Positions 61,266 to 64,000 of a DNA stretch of 64,000 nt are shown piece after piece. How positions within the stretch are numbered: position 1 is the stretch's first letter; each line of letters opens with the position of its first letter. Below the pieces are notes generated by a model. It saw only the letters and a list, made by a program, of their open reading frames with translations. It was not told where the DNA came from and did no database searches. Made by a program: the position numbers and the translations under genes. The DNA is from Micromonospora inaquosa (lineage in GTDB: Bacteria; Actinomycetota; Actinomycetes; Mycobacteriales; Micromonosporaceae), in the NCBI RefSeq assembly GCF_003857055.1, contig NZ_QGSZ01000198.1, positions 44,206-108,205 on the forward strand, written 5' to 3'.

Positions 61266-62039
61266 ATGCGCAGTTTTCTCGCGGTGTTCAGCGCCGCACT
61301 GATCCTCGGCACCGCAGTCGGCAGCGTTCCGGCCGGCGCGTCGGGTGCCTCCCCGCCCTCGTGCCCCCGTGGCCTGCTCTTCTGCGAAGACTTCGAGCGA
61401 CTGCCTCTCGGAGGGCCCAGCACGTTGAACTGGGGTGTCGACACCCGCAACGGCACGCTCACCGTCGAACGGGCCCGCCGTGACAAGCAGGTGCTGCACA
61501 TCCACACGGTCGACAACGGACGCGCCTTCCTGCGCGTCGACGACTTCGCCGCGCCGGGTAACCGCTTCTACGGCCGGATGCGTCTACGCGTCGATGCCTT
61601 TCCCACCGCCCCGGACTGGGCGCACTTCACACTGGTGGAAGCCACCGGCACCGGCAGCACTGAGGTCGTCCGTCCGGTCGGTGGCCAGTACGCGCCCACG
61701 GTCCCCGGAACGTTCTGGGGGATCGGCGCCGACGGCGGTCCGACCGGCGACTGGACCAACTGGCGGGAGTCCGCCCCGGTCGCCGAGGACACCTGGCAGT
61801 GCTTCGAATGGAAGATCGACGCAAGGGACAATCGCGTCGCGGTGTGGATCGACGGCGTACCGAACCCGGAGCTGACCGCGTCCACGAGCGACCACGGTGG
61901 CAACGATGTTCCCTTCGTCCTGCCGACGGTCGACACGGTGAAGATTGGCTGGCAGCTTTACCAGGGCGGCACGACACCGGGTGAATTCGACCTCTGGATC
62001 GACGACATCGCCCTTTCGAGTAAGCGGCTCGGCTGCTGA
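61266..62039 (+). CDS. Secreted jelly-roll protein, possibly Cip1/polysaccharide-lyase-like
   Basis: This 257-residue protein has a signal peptide (about 1-28, ending GASGA). LLFCEDFERLPLGG opens the mature part, which is beta-rich with many Trp (AHFTLVEATG, NWRESAPVAEDTWQCFEWKI in pieces, GEFDLWIDDIALSS). The DFE start and WxDDIxLS end are typical of concanavalin-like sandwiches such as Cip1 or certain lyases that bind or cut plant polysaccharides. Four Cys probably make disulfides. ATG 61266 fits GGAGG seven bases upstream. It follows the xylanase, in keeping with plant-wall use. No catalytic residue can be named. Confidence 0.65.
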   Translation: MRSFLAVFSAALILGTAVGSVPAGASGASPPSCPRGLLFCEDFERLPLGGPSTLNWGVDTRNGTLTVERARRDKQVLHIHTVDNGRAFLRVDDFAAPGNRFYGRMRLRVDAFPTAPDWAHFTLVEATGTGSTEVVRPVGGQYAPTVPGTFWGIGADGGPTGDWTNWRESAPVAEDTWQCFEWKIDARDNRVAVWIDGVPNPELTASTSDHGGNDVPFVLPTVDTVKIGWQLYQGGTTPGEFDLWIDDIALSSKRLGC

Positions 62040-62097
62040 CCTGGAGCCCCTCGGATCTCGACACATGTCGTCGCGATGTCACTTCCGATCGGCGTCC

Positions 62098-62133
62098 CTG
62101 CCGGGGTGCGGCTGTGGTGCCGCACCCCGGCAG
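62098..62133. terminator. 15-bp hairpin between convergent genes
   Basis: CTGCCGGGGTGCGGC, loop TGTGGT, GCCGCACCCCGGCAG: a perfect stem that ends four bases before the stop of the minus-strand gene and 58 after the plus-strand stop. Confidence 0.85.
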
Positions 62134-62137
62134 CGGG

Positions 62138-62758
62138 TCACGGCTCCTCGCCGGGCGCCGAACCGGCTCCTCGCGTGGCGTCACCCGCGACGGCCGACCC
62201 GACCGGCTGCGCGGCCCTCTGGGCCAGGGCCGCCTTCCACGCCGGTGTGCTGGTGCGGGGCAGGCCACCCTCGATGCCGAGCTCCCGTCTGGCGGCCCGA
62301 TAGTAATCGGCCCTGGACTCACCGAACTCGCGCATCGCCGCGTCCCACTCGGCCTGGCCGGCGAGCCGGCCGCAGGCAAAGCACTCCAGGTGCCAGACGG
62401 CCTGGTGCCAGCGGCGTGCGGCGGCGACGGTCCGTGGGCTGCCGACCAGCAGCACCGCCTCGAACCGCGCTGCGCGGTCCGCCTCCGCCTCCGCGATCGC
62501 CGTGTCCACGTCCGAAGCAACCCGCCGGGGCGGACCCTGGCCGTAGCCGTGCCGTGTGGCTACCGCCAGCACGATCTGGTACATCTCGCGCACCGCGAAC
62601 GCGTACTCGGCGTAGACCGTCATGCGCTGCGGGTCCCAGCGGATACCCACGTCGCGACGCCACCGGGCGCGGTCGGCGAGCGCGGAGAGCGTGAACGACA
62701 ACAGCGCGCCGACGGCGACCCCGACGAACGTCGGTGCCTGCTCCCACAGCGCGGTCAC
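62138..62758 (-). CDS. Unknown protein with one N-terminal membrane segment
   Basis: This 206-residue protein has a single hydrophobic helix (about 8-28: APTFVGVAVGALLSFTLSAL) followed by RARWRRD, so the rest should be cytoplasmic. The remainder is helical, with conserved-looking WDPQRMTVYAEY and WHQAVWHLECFACGRL. The pattern is like uncharacterised actinobacterial proteins with 'TM then coiled helices'. The GTG start overlaps the upstream small gene (GTGA). No function can be given. Confidence 0.7.
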   Translation of the reverse strand: MTALWEQAPTFVGVAVGALLSFTLSALADRARWRRDVGIRWDPQRMTVYAEYAFAVREMYQIVLAVATRHGYGQGPPRRVASDVDTAIAEAEADRAARFEAVLLVGSPRTVAAARRWHQAVWHLECFACGRLAGQAEWDAAMREFGESRADYYRAARRELGIEGGLPRTSTPAWKAALAQRAAQPVGSAVAGDATRGAGSAPGEEP

Positions 62759-63108
62759 GCCGGCGCCCCCGGCGGCCAGACGTCCGAGGCCCAGTCGGCG
62801 GCGCCCGCGACCAACTGCTCAAGGGACGCGTAGCGGTAATCGGCCAGCTGTGGCGCCCCCCGGCGCGGGGATGCCACCGCCACCGTGCATCCCGAGACCG
62901 TGGCGAAGTGGATGCGCCCGTCGGCGAGCCACACCACCTGCAGGTGCACGGCGGGGAACGGCTCATGCGGGTCCGGAACCGCCCGCAGCCAGCCGTCCGC
63001 GCCGGTGAGGCTGGGCAGTTGGGCGACCACGTCCGCGAGCATCTTGGTTGGGATCCAGCTGCCCAGGCCCGGATGCTCGGGCCAGGACGGGAACTCCAGC
63101 TCGGTCAT
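62755..63108 (-). CDS. Unknown 117-residue protein
   Basis: Starts MTELEFPSWPEHPGLGSWIP and continues with a mixed alpha/beta pattern including VHLQVVWLADGRIHFATV. It has no membrane segment and no recognised motif. It is linked by 4-bp overlaps to the methyltransferase upstream and the membrane protein downstream, so the three are cotranscribed. I do not recognise the family. Confidence 0.65.
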   Translation of the reverse strand: MTELEFPSWPEHPGLGSWIPTKMLADVVAQLPSLTGADGWLRAVPDPHEPFPAVHLQVVWLADGRIHFATVSGCTVAVASPRRGAPQLADYRYASLEQLVAGAADWASDVWPPGAPA

Positions 63109-64000
63109 TGCGCGCCAACTCCCGGCCGGACGGCGAGGATCTGGTCCACACCCATCCGTCCGTCCTCGAATACCTGGGCCCCGCCGGCAAGGTACAACCG
63201 CCAGATCCGGGCCCGCTCCAAACCGATGAGGCCAACCGCCGCCGGCCACTGCGCCTCGAGGCGCGCCAGCCAGTGGCGGATGGTGCGCCCGTAGTGCTCC
63301 CGCATCGCCTCGACGCCGCGGACCTCGAGCCCCGCGTCCTCAAGTAGCGACACGGTCGCGCCGAGCGGGCGCATGTGCATGTCGGGGGCGATGTAGGCCT
63401 CGATGAACGCGCCCCCGCCGGGTCGGTGTGCGCCCCGGGAAATCTGCTGAACCAGCACCCGCCCGCCGGGCCGGACCAGGTCGCGGAGGCGGGCCGCGAA
63501 CGCCGGGTACTCGGCGGCACCGACGTGTTCGCCCATCTCCACGGCGGCGACGGCGTCGTAGCCACCGCCGACCGGGTCGCGGTAGTCCTGTAGCCGCAGG
63601 TCGACGAGCTCGTCGAGGCCCTCGGCGGCGATCCGGGCGGCCACGAAGGCGTGCTGCTGCCCCGAGACGGTGACCGCGGTGACCCGGGCGCCATGGTGGC
63701 GCGCGGCATGGCAGGCGAGCGAGCCCCACCCGCAGCCGACGTCGAGCAGCCGGTCGCCGGGGCGCAGCCGCAGCTTGGCGCAGATCAGGTCGAGCTTGGC
63801 GCGTTGCGCCGCGGCGAGGTCCGCGGTCGTGCCCTCCGGCCAGTAGGCGCAGGAGTATGCCAACGATGGATCCAGTATGAGCTGGTAGAACTCATTGGAC
63901 AGGTCGTAGTGGAACGCGACGGCGGCGCGGTCGCGGCGAGGGCTGTGCCGGCTGCCGGTCAGCGCCGCCTCCGTCGGCGGGCGGGCCGGCCGGCGGAGGC
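63105..64000 (-). CDS. Cyclopropane-fatty-acid-synthase-like SAM methyltransferase, 5' partial
   Basis: The frame stays open to the window end, so the N-terminus is missing. The visible 298 residues include FHYDLSNEFYQLILDPSLAYS and CAYWPEG in two blocks, the SAM motif LLDVGCGWGSLACHAA, AVEMGEHVG, and REHYGRTIRHWLARL near the end. These are the marks of the Cfa family, which adds a methylene or methyl group to acyl chains of phospholipids. Cfa enzymes end around 380-420 residues, so roughly 100 residues lie outside. The final residues (VRPGVGAQ) overlap the next gene's start. Confidence 0.9.
   Translation of the reverse strand, partial: LRRPARPPTEAALTGSRHSPRRDRAAVAFHYDLSNEFYQLILDPSLAYSCAYWPEGTTADLAAAQRAKLDLICAKLRLRPGDRLLDVGCGWGSLACHAARHHGARVTAVTVSGQQHAFVAARIAAEGLDELVDLRLQDYRDPVGGGYDAVAAVEMGEHVGAAEYPAFAARLRDLVRPGGRVLVQQISRGAHRPGGGAFIEAYIAPDMHMRPLGATVSLLEDAGLEVRGVEAMREHYGRTIRHWLARLEAQWPAAVGLIGLERARIWRLYLAGGAQVFEDGRMGVDQILAVRPGVGAQ

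Overview
The window is high-GC DNA (strong third-position GC, many GTG starts, GGAGG-type ribosome sites, 4-bp ATGA/GTGA gene overlaps). The gene content (SARP regulator, xylan enzymes with a CBM2, P450s, paired small-molecule clusters) fits a filamentous actinomycete, probably of the Micromonosporaceae type. That taxonomic guess is inference only; no rRNA or other marker gene is present.

Layout. (1) 1-4.1 kb: a uronate-sugar locus with a DUF624/YesL membrane protein, a GH88 unsaturated glucuronyl hydrolase, a KduI/IolB-type isomerase, a twice-deleted kduD remnant and a DeoR/LacI hybrid regulator. (2) 4.1-6.1 kb: two decayed transposase pieces flank an ArgJ-family gene of the clavulanate OAT2 type. 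(3) 6.1-27.1 kb: a biosynthetic cluster that I consider the main discovery. An operon read leftwards encodes CarB-like, CarA-like and CarC-like proteins plus an acyl-CoA/AMP ligase. These are the three core enzymes of simple carbapenem biosynthesis, and each keeps its known catalytic residues. Next to them lie a DapF-like protein whose two catalytic cysteines are both serine, a heme-oxygenase-like diiron protein, a molybdopterin oxidoreductase and an isoleucine-dioxygenase-type Fe/2OG enzyme. Further right are two paralogous amidinotransferases, a MOSC (mARC/YcbX-type) protein, a LysE exporter, an SDR, a GNAT acetyltransferase, a GntA-like heme guanidine N-hydroxylase, a large SARP regulator, an MFS exporter and an ATP-grasp ligase. 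Together these suggest a guanidine-bearing, perhaps N-hydroxylated, bicyclic beta-lactam or a pair of merged pathways. I know of no described product with this gene set.

(4) 27.1-32.7 kb: a TetR repressor with a doubled operator and a divergent DUF4386 membrane protein, then a large membrane-anchored NACHT ATPase with a leaderless-type promoter. (5) 33.1-36.3 kb: a GH43 beta-xylosidase with a CGAAACTTTCG operator, and a cytochrome P450. (6) 36.4-44.0 kb: a seven-gene translationally coupled operon (serine-palmitoyltransferase-like enzyme, UbiA prenyltransferase, ThiL-like protein, NAD-dependent epimerase/reductase, lipid kinase, glycosyltransferase, acyltransferase). It looks like a sphingolipid-like or other glycolipid pathway, unusual for an actinomycete.

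(7) 45.0-56.7 kb: a VOC protein, then a catabolic locus with an iron alcohol dehydrogenase, an aldehyde dehydrogenase, an ABC importer with two different MalK-type ATPases (one with Asn in place of the switch His), and a divergent GntR regulator followed by a DJ-1/PfpI protein and an alpha/beta hydrolase. (8) 56.8-64.0 kb: a frameshifted MerR regulator coupled to a Cys-rich small protein, a P450-ferredoxin pair, a secreted GH10-CBM2 xylanase, a secreted jelly-roll-like protein, two small unknown proteins, and a cyclopropane-fatty-acid-synthase-like methyltransferase cut by the window end. No tRNA, rRNA or CRISPR array was seen.
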